This document shows, piece by piece, positions 8,266-16,934 of a stretch of DNA of 64,000 nt (positions within the stretch are counted from its first letter, which is position 1; each line of letters begins with the position of its first letter). Below the pieces are notes generated by a model. The model was not told the origin of the DNA. It saw only the letters and a list, made by a program, of their open reading frames with translations, and ran no database searches. Origin of the DNA: Litoribrevibacter euphylliae (GTDB taxonomy: Bacteria > Pseudomonadota > Gammaproteobacteria > Pseudomonadales > Litoribrevibacteraceae). The stretch lies in the NCBI RefSeq assembly GCF_042646085.1, contig NZ_JBHRSZ010000007.1:744001-808000 (forward strand). Direction: 5' to 3'. The position numbers were made by a program, and so were the translations under genes.

Positions 8266-8361
8266 TGGGTAATTCTCTGTTTACGTGTTACAGGTAATTA
8301 TCGTAGATTTGGAGAGGTTTGATGAATGATCTAATGTTAGTGTATTTAAAAAGTTGACTCA

Positions 8362-9378
8362 ATGGTTAATATTTTATTTAAAAGATCTCTTTTACTTAAT
8401 CGATTAGTGGTGTTTTTCGGTGCGCTGCTGCTTTCATTTTTAAGTTGGTCAGATCCTCTGTGTGAGTCGTTATCGGCAGGCTTGGCTGATCAATATCCCA
8501 CTTATATACAGAAGCAAGCGATGAATCCGCAAGGTCGGATTATTTCTTGGAGTCGAGTTGGCTCTGAGGATGGAAAACCTGTTTTCTATGCGCACGGTAA
8601 CCCTGGTTCACGGTTTGAGTTGTTGTTTTTTCATGAGGTGGCTGAGAAAGAGAATGTCACTTTCTATCTTATGGAGCGGCCTGGGTTTGGCTGTTCTGAG
8701 TTTGTTAAGAACTACTCTTTGTTGGATTATGCGCAGGACTTGAAGTGGTTTATTTCATTTCTAAAGATAGATACGCCAGTGAACCTGATGGGCTGGTCCA
8801 GTGGCGGGCCGCCGATGCTTTCATTTGCTAAAGCGTTTCCGGATTTAACAAATAAGGTTGTTATTGCGTCGAGTTACAGCGACTTTGGTGAAATGGCTGA
8901 AGCGAAGGCTCTGATGCGTCAGTATCATCGTCCTGGCCCTATGTTATCCGATAAAACACCAAGGCTGTTCCATGGCTTGGTGAGCCTGGTTGGGTGGGCC
9001 AGTCATAAACTTCCAAACGTGTATTTTCGAGTGACAGAGAAAGAAGTATCAAAGGCTGATCGAATGATCTTAGAGTCAGGTCATATCAAGCCATTATTTC
9101 TATTAAATCAAGATCACGCCTTTGCTCAGGGTGCCCAAGGTGCGATTCAGGATCTAGAAGTTCAATGGCAGCCGTGGCCGTTTGATTTAGCCTCAATTAT
9201 GGTGCCGGTTTTGTTATTGCAAGGCGGTGAAGACCAATTGGTTCCAAAAGAGTTTGCGCGCCATTTACATCAAAACTTGGCTCATTCCACATTACAATTA
9301 TTTTCCGACCAAGGACATTTATTTGTGTTGCAGTTGAAATATCAGCGAGAGGCCCTGATGTGGCTTGGGTCACATTAA
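8362..9378 (+). CDS. Exported alpha/beta hydrolase
   Basis: Alpha/beta-hydrolase of 338 residues with an N-terminal hydrophobic segment (RLVVFFGALLLSFLSW), probably a signal peptide or anchor, so the enzyme likely acts in the periplasm or at the membrane. The oxyanion region HGNPGS, the nucleophile elbow GWSSGG, a candidate acid in GGEDQLVP and the histidine in SDQGHLF are all in the expected order. The substrate cannot be told. No strong ribosome binding site precedes ATG 8362, so a later start is possible. A repeat element fills the space after it. Confidence 0.8.
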   Translation: MVNILFKRSLLLNRLVVFFGALLLSFLSWSDPLCESLSAGLADQYPTYIQKQAMNPQGRIISWSRVGSEDGKPVFYAHGNPGSRFELLFFHEVAEKENVTFYLMERPGFGCSEFVKNYSLLDYAQDLKWFISFLKIDTPVNLMGWSSGGPPMLSFAKAFPDLTNKVVIASSYSDFGEMAEAKALMRQYHRPGPMLSDKTPRLFHGLVSLVGWASHKLPNVYFRVTEKEVSKADRMILESGHIKPLFLLNQDHAFAQGAQGAIQDLEVQWQPWPFDLASIMVPVLLLQGGEDQLVPKEFARHLHQNLAHSTLQLFSDQGHLFVLQLKYQREALMWLGSH

Positions 9379-9476
9379 TTAGAGGCGTTTTTTGTTAACG
9401 AATCGATAACTAAAAGATTACAAAAATAGATCGTTTCTAAGAGTGGAATTGATTAATGTATTGCCAGCTTCAAAAC

Positions 9477-9760
9477 TTAAGGAATCTCTGAACAAGTCCG
9501 CTCTAGCTCAGCGGGTGCTAGAAAAGTGTTAGAACAAGGTGGACTTCGTAGAGAATGTCTAGACCTTTTCAAGAAGTTCAACGCAGTTATAGCACTTTTA
9601 AAGCCCCGCCCTTTGGGGCCTTAAGAGAAATGCCTCTTTTTTGTTGCTGTTTTTTGACGTAACCCTTCGGGTCGAACCCGTTAGCCTTCAAAACCGCGCC
9701 TCAAATAGTCATTTCTCTTATAGGCCTGAGCAGAGAGAGACTTATTCAGAGGTTCCTTAA
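9477..9760. mobile_element. MITE-like element with terminal inverted repeats
   Basis: The left end reads TTAAGGAATCTCTGAACAAG from 9477 and the right end is its near-perfect reverse complement at 9739-9760, differing at two of 22 positions. Terminal TTAA may be a target duplication or part of the repeat. The 284-base interior has no usable ORF. Nested inside are GGCCTTAAGAGAAATG (9617-9632) against a one-base-different inverse copy (9710-9726), a GCCCC/GGGGC hairpin (9603-9619), and a CGGGTCGAACCCG palindrome near 9668-9680. Single ends of the same family recur at 25026 and 26166. The ends resemble those of IS5-type transposons, which is recall and not tested. Confidence 0.75.
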
Positions 9761-9782
9761 CCAATTAGAAAGTATAAAAAGT

Positions 9783-10145
9783 ATGGCAGCAATGTTTGCA
9801 ATCAATGATATTTCTGAAGGCGGTAGTCGTCGGCAATCTGTGCGTAGAATGGCATTTTGGAGCGTTATCTTTCAGGACTTATCTGGAAAGTGGTTTAGGG
9901 CGAAAACGGATAATGTGTCGTCTGGTGGAATGCAGATGATGACAGATACGGCCTTTCCTGTGGGAACCAAATTGTTTATTAAAATGCCCTTGGTTTATCG
10001 TGAGCATAAGAAGCAAATTGAAGCCATAGTTGAAACCAAATACAGCGTTGCAACAAGTGCAGGGTTTAAGACAGGTATGATGTTTACGCGCATTACTAAC
10101 GCTGACCGAGAGTTTCTGCGTGCTTATTCAGAAAAAGAGATTTAA
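9783..10145 (+). CDS. PilZ-domain protein
   Basis: A stand-alone PilZ domain of 120 residues, expected to bind cyclic di-GMP. The RxxxR-type motif is seen in RRQSVRR (residues 16-22) and the D/NxSxxG motif in NVSSGGM near residue 50. The rest is a predicted beta barrel with no membrane segment. The start ATG lies only 22 bases after the right end of the MITE-like element, and no clear ribosome binding site is visible; ATG 9792 is an alternative. The element may therefore carry or have displaced the promoter. A terminator follows the gene. The partner is unknown. Confidence 0.82.
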   Translation: MAAMFAINDISEGGSRRQSVRRMAFWSVIFQDLSGKWFRAKTDNVSSGGMQMMTDTAFPVGTKLFIKMPLVYREHKKQIEAIVETKYSVATSAGFKTGMMFTRITNADREFLRAYSEKEI

Positions 10146-10170
10146 AAGCTAAGTAAGAGTTTTAGATATA

Positions 10171-10203
10171 AAAAGGCGGGATATTTACTATCCCGCCTTT
10201 TTT
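10171..10203. terminator. Bidirectional terminator, PilZ gene / pckA
   Basis: AAAAGGCGGGATA (10171-10183) pairs with TATCCCGCCTTTTTT (10189-10203) around a short AT loop. A-run on one side and T-run on the other allow use by both convergent genes. Confidence 0.9.
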
Positions 10204-10226
10204 ATGAGAGTAATCTGATATTCAGA

Positions 10227-11777
10227 TTAGTCTAGAGAAGGACCTGCAGAAACGATCTCTTCTGATACATCGAACTTCTTGAAGTTTTCGATGAACTGAC
10301 CTGCAAGGTTACGAGCAGTCTCTTGGTAAGCAGAGCTGTCAGACCAGCATTCAGCCGGGTTCAGCAACTTGCTGTCAACACCTGGTACTTCAGTTGGGAT
10401 GTCCAAGTTGAAGATAGGTAGACGAGTTGTTTGTGCGTCTGCAATGTCGCCATTCTGAATCGCTGCAATAATTGCGCGAGTCGTAGGAATGCTGAAACGC
10501 TCACCGCCTTTACCGTAAGCACCACCAGTCCAACCAGTGTTTACTAGGTAAACTTTAGAACCGAATGCGTCCATACGCTTCATTAGTAGTTCTGCGTACT
10601 CACCTGCTGGGCGTGGGAAGAATGGTGCACCGAAGCAAGTAGAGAAGGTCGACTTAAGACCCGCTTCAGAACCCATCTCAGTTGAACCAACCAATGCCGT
10701 GTAACCACTTAGGAAGTGGTAAGCAGCCGCTTCTTTAGAAAGAACAGACACAGGAGGAAGAACACCTGTCATGTCACACGTTAAGAATACGATGGCTTTT
10801 GGTTCGCCAGCACGGTTTTCAAGAACGCGTTTTTCAACGTGCTCAAGAGGGTATGCACAACGAGAGTTTTCAGTAAGAGAAACGTCGTTGTAGTCAGGAA
10901 CGCGAGTTTCGCTGTCGATCATTACGTTCTCAACGATGGCGCCGAAACGGATAGCGTCCCAAATGATAGGTTCGTTCTTCTGGCTAAGATCGATACATTT
11001 AGCGTAGCAACCGCCTTCTAGGTTGAATACAGTACCTTCGCCCCAGCCGTGCTCGTCATCACCGATTAGGTAGCGTGCAGGGTCAGCTGAAAGAGTGGTT
11101 TTACCTGTACCAGAAAGACCGAAGAATAAGCAAGTGTCGCCGTCTTCACCAACGTTTGCAGAGCAGTGCATTGGAAGAACGTCTTTCTCAGGAAGAAGGA
11201 AGTTCTGTACAGAGAACATGGCTTTCTTCATTTCACCAGCGTAGCGCATGCCAGCTAGAAGTACTTTGCGTGCTGCAAAGTTGATCATTACGCAGCCATC
11301 GCTGTTAGTACCGTCACGCTCAGGTACACACTCAAAACCAGCAACGTTAAGAATTTGCCACTCTTGTTTGTTCTTAGGGTTGTATTCGCTTGGACGAATG
11401 AACAGATTGCGACCGAACAAGTTCTGCCACGCTGTTTGCGTAGTCATGCGAACCGGTAGGTAGTGCTCAGGGTCGGCACCAACGTGAACGTCAGAAACAA
11501 ATGAATCTTGCTCTGCAAGGTACGCTTCTACGCGCTCCCACAGTGCGTCAAACTTGTCAGCGTCGAATGGGCGATTTACTTTACCCCAATCGATAGCATC
11601 TGCTGTGCTTGGTTCTTGGACGATGAAACGATCCATTGGTGAGCGACCAGTACGCTTACCTGTTTCAACAACTAGAGAACCGTTCGCAGCAAGACGGCCT
11701 TCTCCGCGAGCAAGCGCTTCTTCTACCAGTTTTGCCGACGTTAGGTTGTAGTTAACCTTGTCACTTGTTGTGGTCAT
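10227..11777 (-). CDS. pckA: Phosphoenolpyruvate carboxykinase (ATP)
   Basis: Converts oxaloacetate and ATP to PEP at the entry to gluconeogenesis. The ATP-binding motif GLSGTGKTTLS is clear, as are RSPMDRF near the N-terminus, the oxaloacetate-site region and SAYGKGGERF-like GGAYGKGGERFSI near the C-terminus. The reading frame extends ten codons further upstream, but ATG at 11777 follows GGGGA at good spacing and gives the usual start MTTTSDKVNYNL (516 residues). It lies downstream of hslO in an order shared with E. coli (yrfG-hslR-hslO-pckA). The neutral, evenly used codons fit high expression. Confidence 0.97.
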   Translation of the reverse strand: MTTTSDKVNYNLTSAKLVEEALARGEGRLAANGSLVVETGKRTGRSPMDRFIVQEPSTADAIDWGKVNRPFDADKFDALWERVEAYLAEQDSFVSDVHVGADPEHYLPVRMTTQTAWQNLFGRNLFIRPSEYNPKNKQEWQILNVAGFECVPERDGTNSDGCVMINFAARKVLLAGMRYAGEMKKAMFSVQNFLLPEKDVLPMHCSANVGEDGDTCLFFGLSGTGKTTLSADPARYLIGDDEHGWGEGTVFNLEGGCYAKCIDLSQKNEPIIWDAIRFGAIVENVMIDSETRVPDYNDVSLTENSRCAYPLEHVEKRVLENRAGEPKAIVFLTCDMTGVLPPVSVLSKEAAAYHFLSGYTALVGSTEMGSEAGLKSTFSTCFGAPFFPRPAGEYAELLMKRMDAFGSKVYLVNTGWTGGAYGKGGERFSIPTTRAIIAAIQNGDIADAQTTRLPIFNLDIPTEVPGVDSKLLNPAECWSDSSAYQETARNLAGQFIENFKKFDVSEEIVSAGPSLD

Positions 11778-11806
11778 TCTGTTATTTCCCCGGATAAAAA
11801 TGAACA

Positions 11807-11894
11807 ACTGCTTAAAAAAGCAGTGACCGAAAACACTCTCTCGAATCGCTCAGCGAAACGAGCACGATAAACTTTTAGGCGCGGGATTATGCCA
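11807..11894 (-). promoter_or_regulatory. pckA leader: candidate extended -10 and 5' UTR hairpin
   Basis: On the minus strand TGGCATAAT (complement of 11886-11894) reads as an extended -10 element. Downstream, ACTGCTT/AAGCAGT (11807-11824) forms a 7-bp hairpin just before the pckA ribosome binding site. No good -35 is seen. Functional assignment is inference. Confidence 0.4.
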
Positions 11895-12021
11895 GAAAAT
11901 AATCAGTAACGCTAAAAAAAGTGTTTCTTAATGTGAATGATTCTTAAAAACTCGATGAAATGTTTGATCTCTCAACGAATTAGTTAACACCGCAATATTT
12001 TTGAAATACAGACGCTTGCGC

Positions 12022-12927
12022 TTAATGCACTGAACTGTCGTTAGGATCGGTTCCGTCCGACGAATGAGTGCCTTCAAAGAACGACGTTATGTCAATTTTG
12101 TCAAAACTGTAGGTTTCATTGCAGAACTGACAAGTCACATTAATCTCAGGCTCGGATTCCAGAATGCTCAATAATTCGTCTTTACCAACGGTCTTGATGG
12201 ATTCTGCGGTGCGATCACGCGAGCATGTGCAATGAAAGTCAATGTCTTGAACATCGAACAGACGAATGTCTTCTTCATGGTACAAACGATGAAGAATGGA
12301 GTCGTTGTCCAAGCTGAGCAACTCTTCGGCTTTGATGGTGTCAGCCAGCGTTACTGCATGTTCCCATTGATGATGGCTGGTTTCTTTCTCTTCGTCGGTC
12401 GCGTCTTGTTCCACTGGTAATTTTTGTAAAAATAGGCCAGCGGCTTGTTTCCCGTCGGCTTGAAGCCAGATTCGTGTCGGAAGCTGTTCGGATTGCTCGA
12501 AATAGTGCTCCAGACACTTCGCCAGTGAATCACTGTCCATCGGAACAATTCCCTGATAGCGGCTGCCTTTCTCCGGTTGAATGGTAATCACCAAGTGACC
12601 GGCACTAAAGAGTTCTTTGATGCTTGTGGTGGTAACGTCACCATGAACCTGGGCGATAGCCCGAATTTTCTGCTCATGTGTGCACTCGGCCATTAGGATG
12701 CCAATGCCTTCGTTACCCCGAGCTTGCAAAATTACTGAGCCTTCAAATTTCAGGATTTCACTTAACAGCGATGCTGCGGCCATCCACTCACCCAGTAACT
12801 GTTTAACGGGATCCGAATAATCGTTTTTTCTGATTACCGTTTGATAGGCGTCATCAAGACCAACCAATTCACCTCGAATGTCGTGATGTTCGAACATGAA
12901 ACGTTGGATTTGATCTGAATTACTCAT
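12022..12927 (-). CDS. hslO: Redox-regulated chaperone Hsp33
   Basis: Cytoplasmic holdase chaperone activated by oxidative unfolding. The C-terminal zinc site is intact: CTC (in HCTCSRDR) and CQFC (in VTCQFCNE), together giving the CxC...CxxC four-cysteine switch. Length (301 residues) matches the family at about 290. The N-terminal domain contains the conserved RGELVGLDDAYQTV and AASLLSEILKFEG stretches. It lies between hslR and pckA, with short gaps, in a conserved heat-shock block. The C-terminal tail of about 15 residues (HSSDGTDPNDSSVH) is extra and polar. Confidence 0.96.
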   Translation of the reverse strand: MSNSDQIQRFMFEHHDIRGELVGLDDAYQTVIRKNDYSDPVKQLLGEWMAAASLLSEILKFEGSVILQARGNEGIGILMAECTHEQKIRAIAQVHGDVTTTSIKELFSAGHLVITIQPEKGSRYQGIVPMDSDSLAKCLEHYFEQSEQLPTRIWLQADGKQAAGLFLQKLPVEQDATDEEKETSHHQWEHAVTLADTIKAEELLSLDNDSILHRLYHEEDIRLFDVQDIDFHCTCSRDRTAESIKTVGKDELLSILESEPEINVTCQFCNETYSFDKIDITSFFEGTHSSDGTDPNDSSVH

Positions 12928-12988
12928 GGGTTAACCGTACCTTTTTAATGAAACGCTTGAGGTTAAAAGTATTTTTCAAACGTTATGT

Positions 12989-13399
12989 TTATTCGTAAAT
13001 GTCTGATTTCAAACGACTGATTTGACGGCGCTCTTTTTTGTTGGGTTTATGATCGATAATAAACGCCGCTGCGCCCATGCTTTTACGGAGAGCGGTTTCT
13101 TTTTCGCGTTTCTCAATGCTTTCCGTCGTTTCTTGATAGAGTTTTTGCGCTTCTGGCGCACTTTTGCGCTTTTCTTCCAAGGCAAGAACTTGAACCGTCT
13201 TCTCGGTATGACCTTGTCGAAGGGTAATCAACGCATTGATTTCGACAAAGCGACTGGGCTTGGTTCGTTGACCGTTGTAATGAACTTTGCCACCTTCGAT
13301 AAATTGCTTGGCTAAATTGCGGGTTTTGTAAAAACGAGCGGCCCAAAGCCATTTATCTAATCGAATTTTCTCACCGTCTTGAGGGGTGTTTTTGTCCAT
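12989..13399 (-). CDS. hslR: Ribosome-associated heat shock protein Hsp15
   Basis: S4-domain RNA-binding protein that rescues stalled 50S subunits carrying nascent tRNA. The S4 fold is visible at residues 11-60 (IRLDKWLWAARFYKTRNLA, then GGKVHYNGQRTKPSR). The lysine/arginine-rich C-terminus ending RRQISRLKSDIYE is typical of Hsp15. It is 136 residues, the usual size. It sits between yrfG and hslO on the same strand, in the same order as in enterics. Confidence 0.95.
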   Translation of the reverse strand: MDKNTPQDGEKIRLDKWLWAARFYKTRNLAKQFIEGGKVHYNGQRTKPSRFVEINALITLRQGHTEKTVQVLALEEKRKSAPEAQKLYQETTESIEKREKETALRKSMGAAAFIIDHKPNKKERRQISRLKSDIYE

Positions 13400-13546
13400 T
13401 GCGTAGCCTGAATAGAGAAAACAGCGAATGACTCACCACTGCCAAATGGCATTCAAGTAGCGTTAATGAGGCATTCTTTGTTTATAAGAAACGTGTTTAT
13501 GTAAATCGTGTTTGTTTGAATCGCATTTATATGACTCAAAGATACT

Positions 13547-14224
13547 TCAATAAATGGGGAGTAAATCTTTAAATTCAAGGATAGCAGGGTAACGTCTGTC
13601 GAAGTTTTCCGGTTGTTTGCTGTCGGGTTTGACGATGGCTCGTAAGAAGCGGATATCATAGTCGTTAGCAGAGTCCAAAACGCTTTCGCTGTCATCAACA
13701 AATAAGGTTCGTTCTGGATCAAATGATTCGACGTTTTGCAGCGATTGCCAGAAAGAACGGTCTTCCTTGGGTTTGCCGAAGTCGTGAGAACAAATCACCA
13801 TGTCGAGATAGCGGTCGATGTTGGTGTTGGCCAGTTTTAACGACAGACTACCCTGGTGGGCGTTGGTGACCAGTACCGCACGTTTATGTGAATTTGACAG
13901 CTGTTGCAAAAAGTCTTCGACGCCCGGTCGGATAGCAATCAGATGTTCGACTTCTTTCTTCAACGCTGCCACATCGAGGTTCAGTCGTTCGGACCAGAAA
14001 TCAAGGCAGTACCATTCCAATCGACCACGGTAGGAATCAAAGGTATCGACTAATTCAGCGTTGCTTTGCTCTAGTGTGATGTTATGCAGTTCCGCATATT
14101 TTTGAGGGATGTAGTTAATCCAAAAGTGATTGTCGAAGTGGAGATCGAGCAGGGTGCCGTCCATATCCAGAAGCACAGTATCGATCTGATCCCAGTCTAC
14201 AGAAACCTCGGTCTTTGGATGCAT
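13547..14224 (-). CDS. yrfG: GMP/IMP nucleotidase, HAD family
   Basis: HAD-superfamily phosphatase of 225 residues, orthologous in sequence and position to E. coli YrfG, which dephosphorylates purine nucleotides. Motif I is LLDMDGTLLD (residues 19-28), motif II falls in AVLVTNAHQGS, motif III at the lysine of DFGKPKEDRSF, and motif IV in LFVDDSESVLDSA. All catalytic aspartates are present. It is the first gene of the minus-strand yrfG-hslR-hslO-pckA run and is divergent from nudE, with about 100 bases of shared upstream region. Confidence 0.93.
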   Translation of the reverse strand: MHPKTEVSVDWDQIDTVLLDMDGTLLDLHFDNHFWINYIPQKYAELHNITLEQSNAELVDTFDSYRGRLEWYCLDFWSERLNLDVAALKKEVEHLIAIRPGVEDFLQQLSNSHKRAVLVTNAHQGSLSLKLANTNIDRYLDMVICSHDFGKPKEDRSFWQSLQNVESFDPERTLFVDDSESVLDSANDYDIRFLRAIVKPDSKQPENFDRRYPAILEFKDLLPIY

Positions 14225-14328
14225 AAGATTTGTATCACCTTGAGTTGTGGCGCATATAAGGGTTTAAAAAGCAGTAAAGTTCACCCATTATAAGGCGCTG
14301 TTCATTCCTTTGCCTAGCGAGGTTGTGT

Positions 14329-14910
14329 ATGTCCATTAAACCTTCCATTCTTGATCAAAAAGTAGTGGCTGATACTGCGATTTTTCGAGTGGAGTCTCAG
14401 AAACTAAAATTCAGTAATGGCGTAGAGCGCACTTACGAGCGTTTGGTTCCCAAAGGGAAGCACGCTGGTGCCGTGATGATTGTGGCGATTAATGATGATA
14501 ACGAGGTCATGTTGATTCGTGAGTATTCTGCCGGAACTGAGTCTTACGAGCTGTCTTTACCGAAAGGTCTGGTGGAGCATGGGGAGACTATTTTTGATGC
14601 GGCTAACCGTGAGCTTAAAGAAGAGATAGGGTTTGGCGCTGAAAATATCGAGTTTTTAACCGAAATGACGGTGTCGCCAGGCTATATGTCGTACCGCCTG
14701 CAAGTGGTGATTGCGACTGGTTTGTATCCTGAGCGGTTGGAAGGGGATGAGCCGGAACCCATTGAAGTGGTGCCGACCGATATGAATCTTGCGATTGAAT
14801 ACGCCAATGGCAATGAGATCACTGAAGCCCGTGCGGTGGCGGCTTTATATATGACACGTGAGTTATTTAGAAATCGAGGTGACAGTGATCAGGAAGAGTC
14901 TTTCTTTTAA
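14329..14910 (+). CDS. nudE: ADP compounds hydrolase NudE
   Basis: Nudix hydrolase acting on ADP-ribose, Ap3A and NADH-type dinucleotides. The Nudix box is complete: GLVEHGETIFDAANRELKEE followed by IGF, matching GX5EX7REUXEEXGU. The frame opens at TTG 14323, but ATG 14329 has AGCGAGG six to seven bases upstream and yields MSIKPSILDQ. The divergent placement next to yrfG is the same as in E. coli. It has 193 residues, near the usual 186. Confidence 0.94.
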   Translation: MSIKPSILDQKVVADTAIFRVESQKLKFSNGVERTYERLVPKGKHAGAVMIVAINDDNEVMLIREYSAGTESYELSLPKGLVEHGETIFDAANRELKEEIGFGAENIEFLTEMTVSPGYMSYRLQVVIATGLYPERLEGDEPEPIEVVPTDMNLAIEYANGNEITEARAVAALYMTRELFRNRGDSDQEESFF

Positions 14911-15000
14911 CAAGTGATATTTCTGCTTTGTGTCCTCGATGATGTGCTGTAGTTGTGGTGAAGTGAACAAATCAAACATAGACGTAGTTTGGAGTGGTGT

Positions 15001-16164
15001 GTGTTGAATATGAATGGGTTGATTCGTCTGGGTAAGGCAACGTCTCAGAAGTGGATAAATAAGGGTTTCATTATTGCCAACAATGCTGCCGAACGAATGC
15101 TCTATAAAGATAACCTGATTCTTTCTGACAAAAGTGCGTATGACGTCGTTTGTGAGAAAGGTCTAATGTCGTTGAAGCGTTACCATCCGTTAAAAGAAAC
15201 CTCGATTGAAGTGGATGGAGAGAAAGTTGAAGTTAGTTCTGAACGTAAAAAGACACCCATTATTTTTGTGCCGCCGTTAGGGGCTACTGCTCAGATTTTT
15301 GATTTAATGCCGACGCGCAGTTTGGTTCGTTATTATTTGGCGCGCGGTTACGATTGTTATCTGATTGATTGGGGCGATCCGGATCGTAGTCATGCGGGCT
15401 TAACCTTCGAAGATTATGTAACTGATTGGATGCCTGAAGCGATTGAGACAGTGCAACAGCTGACCGGACAGAACCAATTCAGCCTTTTTGGATACTGCAT
15501 GGGCGGGCTGTTCTGTTTGCTGTATGCGGCGTGGTCCAAGAATGAGCATCTTAGGAATTTGGTGACCGTTGCCAGCCCGATTGATGTTCGACAAGTCGGT
15601 CCGGCGGGGCAACTGTTAAATGTTATGCATCACGCCTCAAAAGTGTTAGCGAGAGTAAATAACACGCCACTGAAATCAATGGTTCGTCCAGAGCATTTGC
15701 ATGTACCGGGACGACTTGTCGCCTTGTCTTTCAAACTGACCAACCCGTTGGGGAGTTTGGCCAGTTATTGGGACTTGCTAACGGCACTCAGCGACCGCGA
15801 AGCGCTTTCTGAACACACCACTATGTCGAACTGGTTTGAAGATATGGCGGATTACCCGGGCGGTATGATTCAGGAAATTATCAGTAAATTGGCGGTGGGA
15901 AATCAGTTTGCTGAAGGTCGGGTTCGAATTAACGGCGGGACCGCCAGTTTCAGTGACATCAAAGCCAATTTGATGTCGTTCGCAGGCGATAATGACAAAA
16001 TTGTTGGTATCCGAGCCGCACGTCATTTGTTAGATGTAGTGGGCAGTCAGGATAAATCTTTCTATGTGGTACCGGGCGGTCATGCCGGGGTGTTTGGTGG
16101 TTCCAGCGCCTCTCAATACGCTTGGGCGATGAGTGCTGACTGGCTGGATGAGCGGAGTGATTGA
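15001..16164 (+). CDS. PhaC-like (class III type) alpha/beta hydrolase
   Basis: Resembles polyhydroxyalkanoate synthase subunit PhaC. The lipase-like box GYCMGG carries a Cys nucleophile, the PhaC hallmark. A candidate catalytic Asp is in AGDNDKIVG and the His in PGGHAGVFGG near the C-terminus. FVPPLGATAQIFDLMPTRS and YDCYLIDWGDPDR are also PhaC-like. At about 387 residues it is the size of class III PhaC, but no phaE, phaA/B or phasin gene is nearby, so it may be a stand-alone PhaC-like acyltransferase. GTG 15001 is chosen because GGAG (14991-14994) is six bases away; ATG 15010 is the alternative. Confidence 0.82.
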   Translation: MLNMNGLIRLGKATSQKWINKGFIIANNAAERMLYKDNLILSDKSAYDVVCEKGLMSLKRYHPLKETSIEVDGEKVEVSSERKKTPIIFVPPLGATAQIFDLMPTRSLVRYYLARGYDCYLIDWGDPDRSHAGLTFEDYVTDWMPEAIETVQQLTGQNQFSLFGYCMGGLFCLLYAAWSKNEHLRNLVTVASPIDVRQVGPAGQLLNVMHHASKVLARVNNTPLKSMVRPEHLHVPGRLVALSFKLTNPLGSLASYWDLLTALSDREALSEHTTMSNWFEDMADYPGGMIQEIISKLAVGNQFAEGRVRINGGTASFSDIKANLMSFAGDNDKIVGIRAARHLLDVVGSQDKSFYVVPGGHAGVFGGSSASQYAWAMSADWLDERSD

Positions 16165-16172
16165 CGATTAAT

Positions 16173-16760
16173 TCAGTCTGTAAATAGCTGTGTATGTAAC
16201 TCTTCAAAACATGAAAACACGATGTCTGCCTGCTCTGAGTAGTGTGGCAGACTGCCTTCCACATACAGGCAAGAACGCATTCCAGCATTGGCTGCGGCTT
16301 GCACATCATAAAGATAATCACCGACATAAATCAGGTGCTGAGGTTCCAGCTGCCATTGCTCTGCAATCTCGAGTAACGCTGTAGGGTCTGGCTTAGCAGG
16401 GGCATCTTCTCGGGTGATGACCAGCTCAATTGGGATTTGGTTGTTGGAAATTTTTAGCTGCGCAGCTTTGGAAAAGTTGCGGGTGACGATAGCCATCGGT
16501 AAACCTTGCGCTTGCACACGCTTGACGAAGGCTTCGGCACCCTTGATCCAGTCTGCTTCTTCCGCATCCTGCATTTCATGATCTTCAATCAGTTGTAAGA
16601 ATTCGCTTCTGAGCGGTTCCGGTTGCGCTGAGACGTGTGCCAATAAATCGGTGTGCGGCGGACAGTTAACGGCAGAATCCAAGGCCCGGAAGTCTAGTGA
16701 AGAATGAACCAATGTACCGTCGAGATCAAAAATTACGCCGAGAACCGGGTGTGTTGTCAT
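16173..16760 (-). CDS. HAD-family hydrolase, phosphoglycolate-phosphatase-like
   Basis: HAD hydrolase with a Gph-type cap. Motif I is VIFDLDGTLVHSS near the N-terminus, motif II is in AIVTRNFS, motif III is the lysine in EDAPAKPDP, and motif IV is IYVGDYLYDVQAAANAG. The frame extends 21 codons further upstream, but ATG at 16760 follows GGAG at nine bases and gives MTTHPVLGVIFDLDG, about 195 residues. It is convergent with the PhaC-like gene, with an eight-base gap. The substrate is not evident. Confidence 0.85.
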   Translation of the reverse strand: MTTHPVLGVIFDLDGTLVHSSLDFRALDSAVNCPPHTDLLAHVSAQPEPLRSEFLQLIEDHEMQDAEEADWIKGAEAFVKRVQAQGLPMAIVTRNFSKAAQLKISNNQIPIELVITREDAPAKPDPTALLEIAEQWQLEPQHLIYVGDYLYDVQAAANAGMRSCLYVEGSLPHYSEQADIVFSCFEELHTQLFTD

Positions 16761-16934
16761 GGCAGAATGCTCCGATGTGAATCGAATATCTAGTAATGAG
16801 ACTCCATGGTAGCGCTTTGGCATGACCCATGTCGCTATGTTTTTCGCACGATATATTGAGGTTGTTAGAAAAAGTGAGAGAGGCCAGATAATGCTGACCT
16901 CAATAGCAAACAGGTATGATTCTCAGGACTTATT

